Assembly: GCA_041397645.1 (NCBI GenBank)
Contig: JAWKWE010000004.1
Span: 1,736,001-1,800,000, forward strand
Direction of reading: 5' to 3'
DNA from: Hyphomicrobiaceae bacterium
GTDB taxonomy: Bacteria > Pseudomonadota > Alphaproteobacteria > Rhizobiales > Hyphomicrobiaceae
DNA length: 64,000 nucleotides
Shown: positions 50,245-59,408 of the stretch, piece after piece
How positions within the stretch are numbered: position 1 is the first letter of the stretch
Layout: each line of letters starts with the position of its first letter
Position numbers and translations under genes: made by a program
The notes under the pieces: model-generated
Seen by the model: only the letters and a program-made list of their open reading frames with translations
Told to the model about the DNA's origin: nothing
The model's database searches: none

Positions 50245-50588
50245 TCCTGGTCCTCTGAGGATCAACGCTCACTCTCACTTATTTCTCTGTCTAACCCGCG
50301 CGATGTGCGGCACTGACCCTTTGAATTTCCAACGTCTTTCGAAATCCGTTAGAGATGGGGATCTCTGTCGCGACGCGTCCCAAACTTGGGTCTGAGACTA
50401 GCGGAACGGCCCTTCAGAAACAATGTAGACCATGAGCCGCAGGGCCCTTCTGGTGAACCATCTCGCCAAGCCGTTGATTTGCCTCGAAGGCCGGGTTATC
50501 GCTGCGATTAACAATTCCCCAGAGGAGTATCCGGACCCCGGTGAACACAGCCTCTGGTTGTAGATCTACTTGGGAGGTTTTATATACC
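50245..50588. other. 344-base divergent gap between purC and the zeta gene
   Basis: Must hold promoters for both. No repeat, terminator or other gene was found; no open frame in it reads like protein. Confidence 0.4.
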
Positions 50589-50909
50589 ATGACCACGTTC
50601 GACAAACGCGAGCAGGGATTCGAGCAGAAATTCGCCCATGACGCCGATCTCAAATTCAAGGCCGAGGCACGGCGCAACAGGGCGCTCGCTGAATGGGCTG
50701 GCGCGAAGATGGGATTGTCGGGTGCTGAACTCGAAGACTACATCAAGGCTGTACGCAAGGCCGACCTCGCCGAGAAGGGCGATGAAGATGTGTTCGGAAA
50801 AGTGAAAGCAGATTTCGCCGCCAAGGGCATCGCTGTCTCCGACACCGAGATCCGTTCCTTCATGGCTGAGGCCCTCGCTAAGGCTGTCGCCGATATCGAG
50901 AAGACCTGA
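50589..50909 (+). CDS. F1-ATPase inhibitor subunit zeta (DUF1476)
   Basis: The zeta protein of alphaproteobacteria binds F1-ATPase and blocks ATP hydrolysis when the proton gradient falls, as shown in Paracoccus. The 106-residue protein matches DUF1476: MTTFDKREQGFEQKFAHDADLKFKAEARRNR, WAGAKMGLSGAELEDYIKAV, FAAKGIAVSDTEIRSFM. The N-terminal helix is the inhibitory part. ATG 50589 follows GGGAGG with 9 bases between. Neighbourhood with purC is typical of the order. Own terminator at 50998. Confidence 0.93.
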   Translation: MTTFDKREQGFEQKFAHDADLKFKAEARRNRALAEWAGAKMGLSGAELEDYIKAVRKADLAEKGDEDVFGKVKADFAAKGIAVSDTEIRSFMAEALAKAVADIEKT

Positions 50910-50997
50910 AGGCTCGTGCGCCGGTCAGCCCTGCGAACAACCGTCAGTTTGGCATCGACTGCGCGGGTGCTATGAAATATTTGCGCTGTGAAATTTT

Positions 50998-51034
50998 AAA
51001 GCCTCCGGTCCTGCGGGAGCGGAGGCTTTGTTGT
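50998..51034. terminator. bidirectional intrinsic terminator
   Basis: AAAGCCTCCG (50998-51007) pairs with CGGAGGCTTT (51020-51029). T-rich tails occur on both sides, so it serves the zeta gene and the convergent PA2169-like gene. Confidence 0.85.
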
Positions 51035-51069
51035 GTGCACTGTTCAAGAGCGCGTGGCGATACGGTTCG

Positions 51070-51513
51070 TTACGCCACAGCGCGCGCTTGCAGGCGCTCC
51101 ATTTTCCCGATCAGCTCGATAAGCGATTCACGATTGGCCGAGAGGATCGGAGCGTAGTCGGCGCCGGAAACTTTCAGCGCGGCGTCGTAGAGTTCTATAT
51201 TTCGCTTTTCGCTGCTGATCAGCGCAGGCAGCACCGCGTCGCCGAGCCCAGTGAACAACGCGCGCACGTCCATCATGGTGCGATTTATCGTCGACATGAA
51301 CGAACCGGAAATATCAGGCGTTGCACCTGAAGCAGCGACGCGCTGCTCGATCTCGACCGCGGAGGTCTGGTGTGCCGCAATCAATTCCTGGAATAGAATG
51401 ATGTGATCACCACCCTCTGCCTGGTTTAGCGCCTCTTCATAGCCGTTACGGCTGTCGATCAAGGCAGTGTGCAAGGTCTTGAGCGTGTCGATCTCTGGCG
51501 TCGAACGGGACAT
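51070..51513 (-). CDS. PA2169/DUF2383 family four-helix protein
   Basis: A 147-residue all-helical protein. It shows the PA2169-type ferritin-like/DUF2383 pattern: DTLKTLHTALIDSRNGYEEAL, FQELIAAHQTSAVEIEQRV, ISGSFMSTINRTMMDVRALFTG, ALISSEKRNIELYDAAL. These proteins form four-helix bundles and may bind a metal centre or handle stress; the role is not established. No signal peptide, so cytosolic. It is likely a single-gene unit. Confidence 0.85.
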   Translation of the reverse strand: MSRSTPEIDTLKTLHTALIDSRNGYEEALNQAEGGDHIILFQELIAAHQTSAVEIEQRVAASGATPDISGSFMSTINRTMMDVRALFTGLGDAVLPALISSEKRNIELYDAALKVSGADYAPILSANRESLIELIGKMERLQARAVA

Positions 51514-51684
51514 AGAAGGCTCTCCAGCGATGTCGATGGTCCATCAAAACCGATAACGCGCGTCACCGGAGCTGGTTCCCCTCAATGAAACCGGAACTAC
51601 CTGCCGCGCAAAGGGTTTTCTGCTCAGTTAAGGGTACCAATTTGAACTTATCTTGATTTCCAGATCAAGCATATGGAGCACACC

Positions 51685-51867
51685 ATGGCTCGCGGAGGCA
51701 AATCCAAGTACACAGCCAAACAAGAACGCAAGGCTGATCACATAGCCCACAGCTACGAAGACAAGGGCCTATCCGAAAAAGAGGCTGAACGGCGCGCCTG
51801 GGCGACGGTGAACAAGCAGGACGGCGGCGGCAAGAAGCCCGGTGGCTCGGGCCGCAAGGCAAGCTGA
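51685..51867 (+). CDS. small basic stress-type protein, function unknown
   Basis: From ATG 51685 a 60-residue highly charged protein: MARGGKSKYTAKQERKADHI, then SYEDKGLSEKEAERRAWATVNKQDGGG and a Lys/Gly-rich tail. The KG-S-KEAERRAWATVNK core is shared by many small proteobacterial proteins, sometimes called plasmid stabilisation proteins without proof. An ATG four codons earlier (51673) is the alternative; neither has a good SD. Likely cytosolic and nucleic-acid or stress-linked. Confidence 0.72.
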   Translation: MARGGKSKYTAKQERKADHIAHSYEDKGLSEKEAERRAWATVNKQDGGGKKPGGSGRKAS

Positions 51868-51904
51868 GGACTTTGAGCGCAATGCTCAAGCGGGTCGGAC
51901 AGTT

Positions 51905-52489
51905 CTAGCCGAGACTCTTAAGAAACTGTCCGAACTGCAGCAGACCATCAGGCCACGGGCCGTGTCCGGAAACGGTGTTTATATGGCCCGCTTCACCCGC
52001 ATCAGTGAGCTTCGCACCCCACGACTTGGCTAACATCTCTGCACGCGAGAACGCGCAATACAGGTCGTTATTGGCGACGATGAGCTGCGCAGGAAAAGGG
52101 AGCTTATTGTCCGGCATTCGCGAAAAACCGCCGTGCCCCTTCTTGGGCGGCCAACGCTCGCCGCCCGTGTCGGGCCAGAACCGCGAAAACTCCACATCCG
52201 CCGGCGCCACGAGGAACGCCCCGATTACGCCTTTGGCTTTGAGCTTGTCAGCGGCGAAAACCACCGCGGGAACGCCAAGCGAGTGCGCAACCACGACTGC
52301 GGGCTGAGTTGCGCCAGCCGCGAATTTTGCGATGCGATCGCCCCAAACTTCAACATCGGGATTATCCCAGTCGTCCTGGATGACGCGGCGCGCGGTCTTG
52401 AGATTGCGCTCCCAGCGCGACTGCCAGTGATCGGCGCCGCTATCCTGCCAGCCAGGCACAATTAGAATATCGACTTGAGAACTTTTCAT
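51905..52489 (-). CDS. RBBP9/YdeN family serine hydrolase
   Basis: A 194-residue alpha/beta hydrolase of the small RBBP9/YdeN group. It has PGWQDSGADHWQSRWER, nucleophile motif VVAHSLGV (Ser), Asp in NNDLYC and His in GEAGHINTVSG, so the catalytic triad is complete. It should hydrolyse an ester or similar small substrate; none is known. ATG 52489 is chosen for family length, though an in-frame start at 52543 exists. It ends next to the small basic gene on the other strand. Confidence 0.88.
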   Translation of the reverse strand: MKSSQVDILIVPGWQDSGADHWQSRWERNLKTARRVIQDDWDNPDVEVWGDRIAKFAAGATQPAVVVAHSLGVPAVVFAADKLKAKGVIGAFLVAPADVEFSRFWPDTGGERWPPKKGHGGFSRMPDNKLPFPAQLIVANNDLYCAFSRAEMLAKSWGAKLTDAGEAGHINTVSGHGPWPDGLLQFGQFLKSLG

Positions 52490-52558
52490 CCTCGCTGAGA
52501 TAGCCGAGCCGCGCGCTTTAGAAAAGAGCGCTATCGCGCGCAAGCCGGAAATGCCGGA

Positions 52559-53080
52559 CTACTTCGTAAGCGGTTTGAAGAACCTTATCAGAATATATCC
52601 CGCATAGGCGCCGACAGCCACCACAGCCAGCGGCACGATTGGCCAGGGCAGCGAGTGCCAGTCCTGCAACCTTCCGCTGACGCTGGCCCACAGGACGAGC
52701 GCGGTGGCCGCGAGGTAGAAAGCGAAGGCGTTGGTGGTCTGCTGGCGGCCCGTCGCATCGGGGGGATCTGCAGGATCGAGAAACTTGGGTGCGACAACGC
52801 CCAGATAGATGGCCTGCGCGAGCGCAGAAATGACAAACAGCCATGCGGCAAGATGCGTTTGCAGCATAAGCGCAACGCCGCCGGCCAGGATGCCGATCCC
52901 TGCACAGGCCATCCAAAACGCACGAGCGGTCTCCGCCCACGATGGTTGCTCTCCACCAATGGCTGATATGGTGGCGTCAAGCATCCTGGACATGACGCCC
53001 GCGCGCGACGCCACGACCCCCGCAAAAGTGTAAAATGCGCCGACGAGCCGCAAGGCCACATCGGAGAACTCAATTGCCAT
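52559..53080 (-). CDS. four-helix inner-membrane protein, function unknown
   Basis: A 173-residue protein with about four hydrophobic helices (near 8-30, 55-80, 85-102 and 128-165). A charged, Pro-rich loop (APKFLDPADPPDATGRQQTTN) precedes the last pair, and the C-terminus ends in RFFKPLTK. No family is recognised for certain. The gene is close to, and on the same strand as, the hydrolase; the ATG at 53080 gives 173 residues, and 53104 would add eight. Confidence 0.7.
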   Translation of the reverse strand: MAIEFSDVALRLVGAFYTFAGVVASRAGVMSRMLDATISAIGGEQPSWAETARAFWMACAGIGILAGGVALMLQTHLAAWLFVISALAQAIYLGVVAPKFLDPADPPDATGRQQTTNAFAFYLAATALVLWASVSGRLQDWHSLPWPIVPLAVVAVGAYAGYILIRFFKPLTK

Positions 53081-53117
53081 CCTTGTCTTCCCCCTTAGCT
53101 TCACGCTTTTTCGCGCG

Positions 53118-54581
53118 TCAATCGAGGCGGCCGAGCGCCGCTCGCAGTTCTACAACGAGACCGGAAGGCTCCCACACCCGTTCGACCGACCCAGCGAGTT
53201 GGCTGGCCGCCGCTCTCGTCATCACGACTGAACCAAAGCCGCCCTTTTTTGGCTCCATCGCGATTGCCGGTCCCCCGTGTTCGCGCCAGATCAGCACGAG
53301 GGTATCGTCTTCTACGGAGGTTGTGATTTCGACGCTGCCGCCAACCTGAGAGAGCGCGCCGTATTTGACCGCATTGGTCGCAAGTTCGTGAATGATGAGG
53401 GCAATGGAGGTCGCGCCACGCAAGCCTATCTGCAAGTCCGTGCCTGCTATCGTCGCGCCACTTCCCGCCTTCCCTGGATAAGGTGCGAGGATGGAACGGA
53501 TCAGCGCATGGAGCGATTGTTGGCCAGCCGGTTGCGCTGCTCCCAGATCGCTTGCAGGCAACACGCGGCTATAGGCGTGCGCAAGCGCGGAGGTGCGTCC
53601 GCGTAGCTCATCCGCAAAGGCGGCTGCCGCCGGCTCCTGCCGCGCCGACATGGAGATGAGGCTGCCGATGACCGCAAAGATATTGCGGATGCGGTGCGCA
53701 AGCTCCTGATTGATCAGCTCGCGCTCCTCCTCCGCCGCCTTCATGTCGTGAATATCAACGCAGGTGCCGAACCACCGGACGATGGCGCCCTGCTCGTCTC
53801 GAATAGGCAGCGCGCGGCCGAGCATCCAGCGGTATTGGCCATCCTTCTGGCGCAGCCTGTACTCGATCTCGTAGTCACCTCCAGTATTCAGAGATTGGCG
53901 CCAGCGTTCCCACGCGCGTTCCTGATCCTCGGAATGGAACATTCCGTTCCAGCCTTCGCCATCTGTTGATCCGTGGGGAACACCCGTCACCTCGTACCAG
54001 CGATCGTTATAGAAGTCGTGATAGCCGTCGGGCAGCGTCGACCAAATCACGAGCGGCACCGCATTGAGGATACTGCGCCAGTGCCGCTCCGCAGAGCTCA
54101 GCGCGATCTGGTCCTCGACGATATTGCGCAGATCGCTTAGCAAGGCTTCGCTCTCTGCCGTCCAATTGCGAGGTTTGGAATCGATCACGCACAGGCTGCC
54201 GACCGGATATCCTCCGGGCGCACGGATCGGCACGCCGAGATAAGCTTCGACGCCGAGATCCCTGACGGCAAGATTGTCTCTGACAAGCTCGTGGTTGCGT
54301 GCGTCGTTGATCCTAAGGGTGACATCGTCGCGAACCACGTACTGGCAGAACGAATGTGACAGCGGCGTTTGCCGCAACGAAGCCCACGGCTCCGGCAGGC
54401 CGATGCAGCTCTTGAAGAACTGCCGATCCTCATCAACCAGCGAAATCAACGCAACCGGCGCACCTAGTGCCGATCTCGCGATACGCGTAATGCGATCAAA
54501 TCGTTCGTCAGGAGGACTGTCGAGCAAGGCAGACTGGCGCAAGGCCGCCAGCCGCAAATCCTTAACGTGATCGTTGGACAA
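53118..54581 (-). CDS. GAF-PAS sensor histidine kinase, HWE family
   Basis: A 487-residue soluble kinase. A GAF domain (about 20-160) is followed by a PAS domain with a PAC tail (about 168-285), then an HWE-type catalytic region: H-box QELAHRIRNIFAVIG with the phosphorylated His 296, N-box HELATNAVKYGALS, and the family's WxE in IWREHGGP. The ATP lid glycines are reduced as in other HWE kinases. HWE kinases sense light, stress or unknown cues through the N-terminal domains and often lead to the general stress response via PhyR-like proteins. No response regulator gene is nearby. No membrane segment. Confidence 0.92.
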   Translation of the reverse strand: MSNDHVKDLRLAALRQSALLDSPPDERFDRITRIARSALGAPVALISLVDEDRQFFKSCIGLPEPWASLRQTPLSHSFCQYVVRDDVTLRINDARNHELVRDNLAVRDLGVEAYLGVPIRAPGGYPVGSLCVIDSKPRNWTAESEALLSDLRNIVEDQIALSSAERHWRSILNAVPLVIWSTLPDGYHDFYNDRWYEVTGVPHGSTDGEGWNGMFHSEDQERAWERWRQSLNTGGDYEIEYRLRQKDGQYRWMLGRALPIRDEQGAIVRWFGTCVDIHDMKAAEEERELINQELAHRIRNIFAVIGSLISMSARQEPAAAAFADELRGRTSALAHAYSRVLPASDLGAAQPAGQQSLHALIRSILAPYPGKAGSGATIAGTDLQIGLRGATSIALIIHELATNAVKYGALSQVGGSVEITTSVEDDTLVLIWREHGGPAIAMEPKKGGFGSVVMTRAAASQLAGSVERVWEPSGLVVELRAALGRLD

Positions 54582-54834
54582 TCATGCACTCCGCAAGATC
54601 AATTCACCTGAATTCTTATCATTGCGGTTCGTACCATGCTGGCAATTTTTCGCAGCCGCAACGAATGGCAAATAGCCCATAAGAACCAATAGCCCGCGAT
54701 CTGGTGAGCGCATGTTTGCCAGGTGGCCAACTCCTGTTTCCTACGAAACAGAGCGGTGCGGCCGCTTTCTCCATGGTGTGTCCATCAAGCGCTCAACACT
54801 GCGCTGAACCAACACATACATAGGAGCCTCTCCG

Positions 54835-55302
54835 ATGCGTACCACCAAGATTTTTGCTGCCATTGCCGGAGCGGTAGTTGCAGCCAGCGCCTTCGTTTCA
54901 ACGGCTGAAGCCGGTTGCGGCGGCGGCGGATACGGCCGGTCTTACGGCTACCAATCGCGCGCATCCTATTCTGATGATTACGGTTACGAGCGCCGTCGTG
55001 CTCTCGCAAAGGCGCGCGCCCAAGCGAAGGCTAAGGCCGCCGCAGCCGCCCGCGCCAAGGCCGTAGCGGCCGCCAAAGAACGGGCGCGCATCGCGAAGAT
55101 CAAGGAGGCTGCAAAGATCACAGCGGCTGAGGCCGAGGACGCCAAGTCCGCCAATGAGCCCGTCGTCACGGCCGCGCTGGAACCAGCGCCCAAAACCGAC
55201 GTCGAAACATCAACGGAGCAGGACAAGAACGGCAACGAGGTTACGGTCTGCCGCAAGTTCTCCGCGGTCACCGGCGGATTGATCGAAACCGCATGCAAGT
55301 GA
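54835..55302 (+). CDS. secreted Ala/Lys-rich protein, function unknown
   Basis: A 155-residue protein: signal peptide MRTTKIFAAIAGAVVAASAFVSTAEA, a Gly/Tyr-rich stretch (GCGGGGYGRSYGYQSR), a long basic Ala/Lys/Arg helix (about 54-100), then an acidic linker and a C-terminal segment with two Cys (TVCRKFSAVTGG, TACK). Composition suggests a structural or DNA/polyanion-binding protein outside the cytosol. No family recognised. ATG 54835 follows TAGGAGCC. The palindrome just after it ends the unit. Confidence 0.72.
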   Translation: MRTTKIFAAIAGAVVAASAFVSTAEAGCGGGGYGRSYGYQSRASYSDDYGYERRRALAKARAQAKAKAAAAARAKAVAAAKERARIAKIKEAAKITAAEAEDAKSANEPVVTAALEPAPKTDVETSTEQDKNGNEVTVCRKFSAVTGGLIETACK

Positions 55303-55304
55303 CG

Positions 55305-55324
55305 TGAGGCGCTTAAGCGCCTCA
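55305..55324. terminator. 20-base perfect palindrome
   Basis: TGAGGCGCTT and its exact inverse copy meet at the centre, right after the secreted-protein stop and before the pyrG stop on the other strand. No loop bases and no long T-run; probably a bidirectional terminator core. Confidence 0.5.
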
Positions 55325-55359
55325 CTCATTCCCAGCGCGCAAAACGGAAATCCGTTGCA

Positions 55360-56988
55360 CTAGACGAGACGGCTCTGCTCGACAGCGGCCGAGATAAAGC
55401 TTGCAAACAGCGGATGCGGCTCAAACGGACGCGACTTCAGCTCTGGATGATACTGAACACCAATGAACCAGGGGTGGTCGGGATATTCGACGGTCTCAGG
55501 CAAAAGGCCGTCGGGTGACATCCCAGCGAACCGGAGCCCGCAATTCTCCAACCGCTCACGGTATCGGGTGTTCACCTCGTAACGGTGACGATGCCGCTCG
55601 GAGATTTCCGTATTGCCGTAGATCCTTGCGATGCGGCTGCCATCCATCAATGCCGCCGGAAACGCGCCAAGACGCATGGTCCCGCCCAGATCGCCGCCCC
55701 TGCGACGCTGCTCGAGTTCGTTCCCGCGCATCCACTCCGTCATCATGCCGACGACCGGCTCGCCGGTATCGCCGAACTCGGTCGAGTTCGCGTCCTTTAT
55801 GCCTGCCAGATTGCGCGCCGCCTCAAGGCAGGCCATCTGCATGCCAAAACAGATGCCGAAGTAAGGCACACCGCGTTCACGGGCGAACCGCGCCGCCGCG
55901 ATCTTGCCCTCCGCGCCGCGCTCACCGAAGCCGCCGGGCACGAGAATGCCGTTGACGCCTTCGAGGTACGGAGCCGGGTCCTCGCGCTCGAAGACTTCCG
56001 ACTCGATCCAATCCAGCTTGACCTTGACGCGATTGGCGATGCCGCCGTGGACGAGTGCCTCGATCAGCGATTTATACGCATCCTTCAGCCCGGTATATTT
56101 TCCAACGATGGCAATCGTCACCTCGCCTTCCGGCGCGGCAATATTGTGGGAGATGTTCTCCCAGCGCGTCAGATCGGGCTTGGGTGCGCCGGTGATGCCG
56201 AAGGCGTCCATGACCTGCGCGTCGAGGCCCTGCGCGTGGTATGCCAACGGCACGTCATAGATCGAGGCGACGTCGAGCGCCTGGATCACCGCTTCCGGCC
56301 GCACGTTACAGAACAGCGCAATCTTCTTGCGCTCGCCAACGGGAATTTCCCGGTCGGCACGGCACAACAGGATGTCGGGCTGAATACCGATCGAACGCAA
56401 CTCCTTCACGGAATGCTGGGTCGGTTTTGTTTTCAGTTCGCCAGCCGAAGGAATGTATGGCATCAGCGTCAGGTGGATGTAGACGGACGAACCGCGCGGC
56501 AACTCATTGCCGAGCTGACGAATGGCCTCGAAGAACGGCAATCCCTCAATGTCGCCCACCGTGCCGCCAATCTCGACGAGTACGAAGTCGACATCTTCGT
56601 TGCCGGTCAGCACGAACTGTTTGATGGCGTCGGTGACGTGCGGAATGACCTGCACCGTGCCGCCCAGGTAATCACCGCGCCGTTCCTTGGCGAGGATCTC
56701 CTGATAGATTCGACCCGTCGTGATGTTGTCCGACTTCTTGGCCGGCACGCCCGTGAAGCGTTCGTAGTGGCCAAGGTCGAGGTCTGTCTCCGCGCCATCA
56801 TCGGTCACGAACACTTCTCCGTGCTGATACGGGCTCATCGTGCCCGGATCGACATTGAGATAGGGATCGAGTTTCTTGAGGCGGACAGAGTATCCGCGCG
56901 CTTGGAGAAGCGCGCCGAGAGCGGCTGATGCGAGACCTTTGCCTAGGGAGGAGACCACGCCGCCGGTGATGAAGATGTACCGTTGCAT
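55360..56988 (-). CDS. pyrG: CTP synthase
   Basis: Makes CTP from UTP, ATP and glutamine. The 542-residue length is exactly typical. The N-terminal amidoligase domain starts MQRYIFITGGVVSSLGKG and has LKKLDPYLNVDPGTMSP; the C-terminal glutaminase domain has GGFGERGAEGK and the nucleophile Cys in YFGICFGMQ, with the GVQYHPELKS His/Glu. Start at ATG 56988 is the usual one; the frame runs to 57048. It follows secG on the same strand, an order common in alphaproteobacteria. Confidence 0.97.
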   Translation of the reverse strand: MQRYIFITGGVVSSLGKGLASAALGALLQARGYSVRLKKLDPYLNVDPGTMSPYQHGEVFVTDDGAETDLDLGHYERFTGVPAKKSDNITTGRIYQEILAKERRGDYLGGTVQVIPHVTDAIKQFVLTGNEDVDFVLVEIGGTVGDIEGLPFFEAIRQLGNELPRGSSVYIHLTLMPYIPSAGELKTKPTQHSVKELRSIGIQPDILLCRADREIPVGERKKIALFCNVRPEAVIQALDVASIYDVPLAYHAQGLDAQVMDAFGITGAPKPDLTRWENISHNIAAPEGEVTIAIVGKYTGLKDAYKSLIEALVHGGIANRVKVKLDWIESEVFEREDPAPYLEGVNGILVPGGFGERGAEGKIAAARFARERGVPYFGICFGMQMACLEAARNLAGIKDANSTEFGDTGEPVVGMMTEWMRGNELEQRRRGGDLGGTMRLGAFPAALMDGSRIARIYGNTEISERHRHRYEVNTRYRERLENCGLRFAGMSPDGLLPETVEYPDHPWFIGVQYHPELKSRPFEPHPLFASFISAAVEQSRLV

Positions 56989-57199
56989 GGGATTTTGGTC
57001 TCGCATGGGAGTCGGGGGTTCTCCAAGCGGCAATATCGCCACATCCACAGGGCACTAGAGCGACCGGTGCAACTGAGCCGCGACTTCAGATCCACAAGTA
57101 CAGCTGCGGCGCAGAACTCGTGTTCCGCGCCGCGCTCGAAAACGATCGTGTTCGTATGGTCTGGCGGAGCGTTAGCTCAAGATCAGGCCGTGTTTGTCC

Positions 57200-57586
57200 T
57201 CACTGGCCGCCGGGAACCTGACCAGGGGCGGGAGCCTGCTGAACCGGGGGTTGTAGCTTGTCGAGAATACCGCCGCCACCGCTTGCGGGAGCGGGCGTCT
57301 CACCGCCCGTAGCGGGCGCGCCTGCTGCAGCCGGAGCATCGAATGCCGATCCCTGCTTGATTTGATGACGGGCCAGCAGCGACAGAGAAATGCTGGTGGC
57401 GAAAAAGGCAGCCGCCAACATCGCCGTGGTGCGCGTAAGAAGGTTAGCCGTGCCGCGACCGGTGAGAAAGCCGCCACCGCCGCCTCCGCCGATGCCCAGA
57501 GCGCCTCCTTCCGACTTCTGCAGAAGAACGACGCCGACAAGCGCCGCAGCAACCATGAGGTGAATGACGAGCAAAACGGTAGCCAT
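57200..57586 (-). CDS. secG: preprotein translocase subunit SecG
   Basis: The small helper subunit of the SecYEG channel. From ATG 57586 the protein is 128 residues: TM1 (MATVLLVIHLMVAAALVGVVLLQ) followed by KSEGGALGIGGG and the FLTGRGTANLLTRTTAMLAAAFFATSISLSLLA second helix, which are typical of alphaproteobacterial SecG. The C-terminal tail is Pro/Gly/Ala-rich, as in the group. It lies between tpiA and pyrG on the same strand. Confidence 0.93.
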   Translation of the reverse strand: MATVLLVIHLMVAAALVGVVLLQKSEGGALGIGGGGGGGFLTGRGTANLLTRTTAMLAAAFFATSISLSLLARHQIKQGSAFDAPAAAGAPATGGETPAPASGGGGILDKLQPPVQQAPAPGQVPGGQ

Positions 57587-57756
57587 GACCGTGGAGATCC
57601 TTATAGCAATGCAGCCGGATTGGGATTTGGGCGTCGTCATACACGGTTGCAAGGGCGCTGGCTAGTGCGTGGGCATAAACAGCCAAATGCCGCCTAGGGT
57701 GCCCTATGCCCGCGAGAAAGACATAAAATTCATAAACTTATCACGAACCAGACATG

Positions 57757-58413
57757 TCACTCGACAAAAGCCGGTGGCTTGAAGGCTTGGCTGCGCGGCG
57801 GCTTATAGGCATCTGAGCTGCGCGTCTTGGCCGGCGGCGCAGGCTCTACCGGAGCGGACTGCACCTGCACTGGTGGCGCGCTGTTTCCTGGGCCTGCGCT
57901 GCTCTTCCCCTGGGTGCTAGCACCGCTGGAGGCGGGCTTGGAACTCTTCTTGGCCGAAGCGGGAGGCTTCGTATCCCCCGACTTCGGCGCATCGGCCGGT
58001 TTGGGCGCAGACTTACTGGACTTGGAATCGGTGCTTTTCGCGGTCGGCTTCTTAGGCGGCGGGGGTAGGGTCGGATCGAGGTTGGGATTGAGTTCCAGAC
58101 GCTTGGCAGCTTCCTCGACCTTCTTGCCCTCATCGGTGAGCGAGACCACGCGGCAGCCGAATTTGACCTGTTCATCAAGCAAGATGAAATGCTCGACCTC
58201 TCGCAGACGCTCCGCCGACAGATTGGCCTTGCCCCAGGCAGCGCCCTTCTCGATGTCCGACATGATTCCGCTCTGCATGAACTTGGCCTGTTCGGCCTGA
58301 AGCTGGTCGCAAGTGTCCTTGTCCAGCTTCGGCGATGCGGCGAGCGCCGCGCCCTGCAAGAGCACGACAAAGCCAAATGCGACCGGCAATATCGATCTAA
58401 AGGGCATGATCAT
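57757..58413 (-). CDS. secreted Lys/Pro/Ser-rich protein coupled to tpiA
   Basis: A 218-residue protein whose ATG overlaps the tpiA stop by four bases (ATGA), so translation is coupled. Signal peptide (PFRSILPVAFGFVVLLQGAALAA), then a folded part (about 28-110) with two Cys (DTCDQLQAEQAKF, FGCRVV) and helix-rich sequence, then a long Pro/Lys/Ser/Ala tail (about 115-218) that looks disordered. No family recognised. The pairing of triosephosphate isomerase with an exported protein is unusual, but SecG follows, so it may be an operon of the general housekeeping type. Confidence 0.75.
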   Translation of the reverse strand: MIMPFRSILPVAFGFVVLLQGAALAASPKLDKDTCDQLQAEQAKFMQSGIMSDIEKGAAWGKANLSAERLREVEHFILLDEQVKFGCRVVSLTDEGKKVEEAAKRLELNPNLDPTLPPPPKKPTAKSTDSKSSKSAPKPADAPKSGDTKPPASAKKSSKPASSGASTQGKSSAGPGNSAPPVQVQSAPVEPAPPAKTRSSDAYKPPRSQAFKPPAFVE

Positions 58414-59183
58414 CCTTCGTAGGCATTGATTATGGCTAGAAAATCACTCACCTTGAGACTGGCCCCGCCTACCAACGCGCCGTTGACGTGGGCCACCGAC
58501 ATGAGCGCTTTCGCATTGTCGGGCTTCACCGAGCCTCCATAAAGAATGCGCATCTTAGCGCCTTCCTTGCCAAAACGCGCCTCAAGATCGCGGCGGATGA
58601 GGGCGTGGACCTCCGCAACATCTTCCAGAGTCGGGGTCAAACCGGTGCCTATTGCCCAAACAGGCTCGTAGGCAACGACAGTGTTGGCGGCTGTCGATGC
58701 TCCGGGAAGCGAACCTGCAAGTTGCTCTCCGACAACAGTCAGGGTGTGCCCAGCTTCGCGCTCCATGCGCGTTTCGCCGATGCATATAATTGCGCATAAC
58801 CCCGCGCGATGGGCCGCGACGGCCTTCTGCAGAACGTCGCCGTCCCGTTCGCCATGATCGGTGCGGCGCTCAGAATGCCCCACGATGACGGCGTTTGCTC
58901 CGGCGTCTTTCAACATTTCAGCTGAAACATCGCCGGTATGCGCGCCAGACGCGTTTGCATGGCAATCCTGACCAGCCAGTTGTATTGGCCCAGCCCCTAC
59001 AGCGTCACTCATAACCATCAATAGGGTGGCCGGGGGGGCAATCATGACATCGGCCGCAACCCTGGCCAAAGGACCTGACAAAGCAGCACGCACCGCCGCA
59101 GCCTCGCCTAGTCCGGCCCGCAGACCGTTCATTTTCCAGTTACCCGCCACCAGCGGCCGAATTTCCTCTTCGCCTGCGCCCAT
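58410..59183 (-). CDS. tpiA: triosephosphate isomerase
   Basis: Interconverts dihydroxyacetone phosphate and glyceraldehyde 3-phosphate in glycolysis and the Calvin/gluconeogenic routes. The 257-residue barrel has the catalytic Lys in NWKMN, His in VGHSERR and Glu in AYEPVWAIGTG, plus the phosphate-binding GGSV and GALVGGASL. The N-terminal MGAGEEEIRP extends the usual start by a few residues. It is divergent from ppiD. Note the coupled gene downstream. Confidence 0.97.
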   Translation of the reverse strand: MGAGEEEIRPLVAGNWKMNGLRAGLGEAAAVRAALSGPLARVAADVMIAPPATLLMVMSDAVGAGPIQLAGQDCHANASGAHTGDVSAEMLKDAGANAVIVGHSERRTDHGERDGDVLQKAVAAHRAGLCAIICIGETRMEREAGHTLTVVGEQLAGSLPGASTAANTVVAYEPVWAIGTGLTPTLEDVAEVHALIRRDLEARFGKEGAKMRILYGGSVKPDNAKALMSVAHVNGALVGGASLKVSDFLAIINAYEG

Positions 59184-59408
59184 CCCGCCCTTAAGGCCTC
59201 CCCGTTGACTTCAAACCCCAAAACCCGGCATTAGCCGCCTCAGCGGCGCTGCCTCACCCTTGCATTCGCTTCCGGGCTGCGCTTCATATCATGCCGGCTC
59301 GTCCCGTCACGTACGGGATGTTACACGATTGACCGTATGGTGCACCCGTTATGCCCTTTCGCGCGGCAGGACGGCGTTGTGCCCAAAAACTATGGGAACC
59401 ACTCCTCC

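Noticed and set aside
57160..57185. A TTAGCTCAAG stretch like a tRNA D-arm.
   Set aside because: No acceptor stem, anticodon arm or TTCGA arm fits around it.
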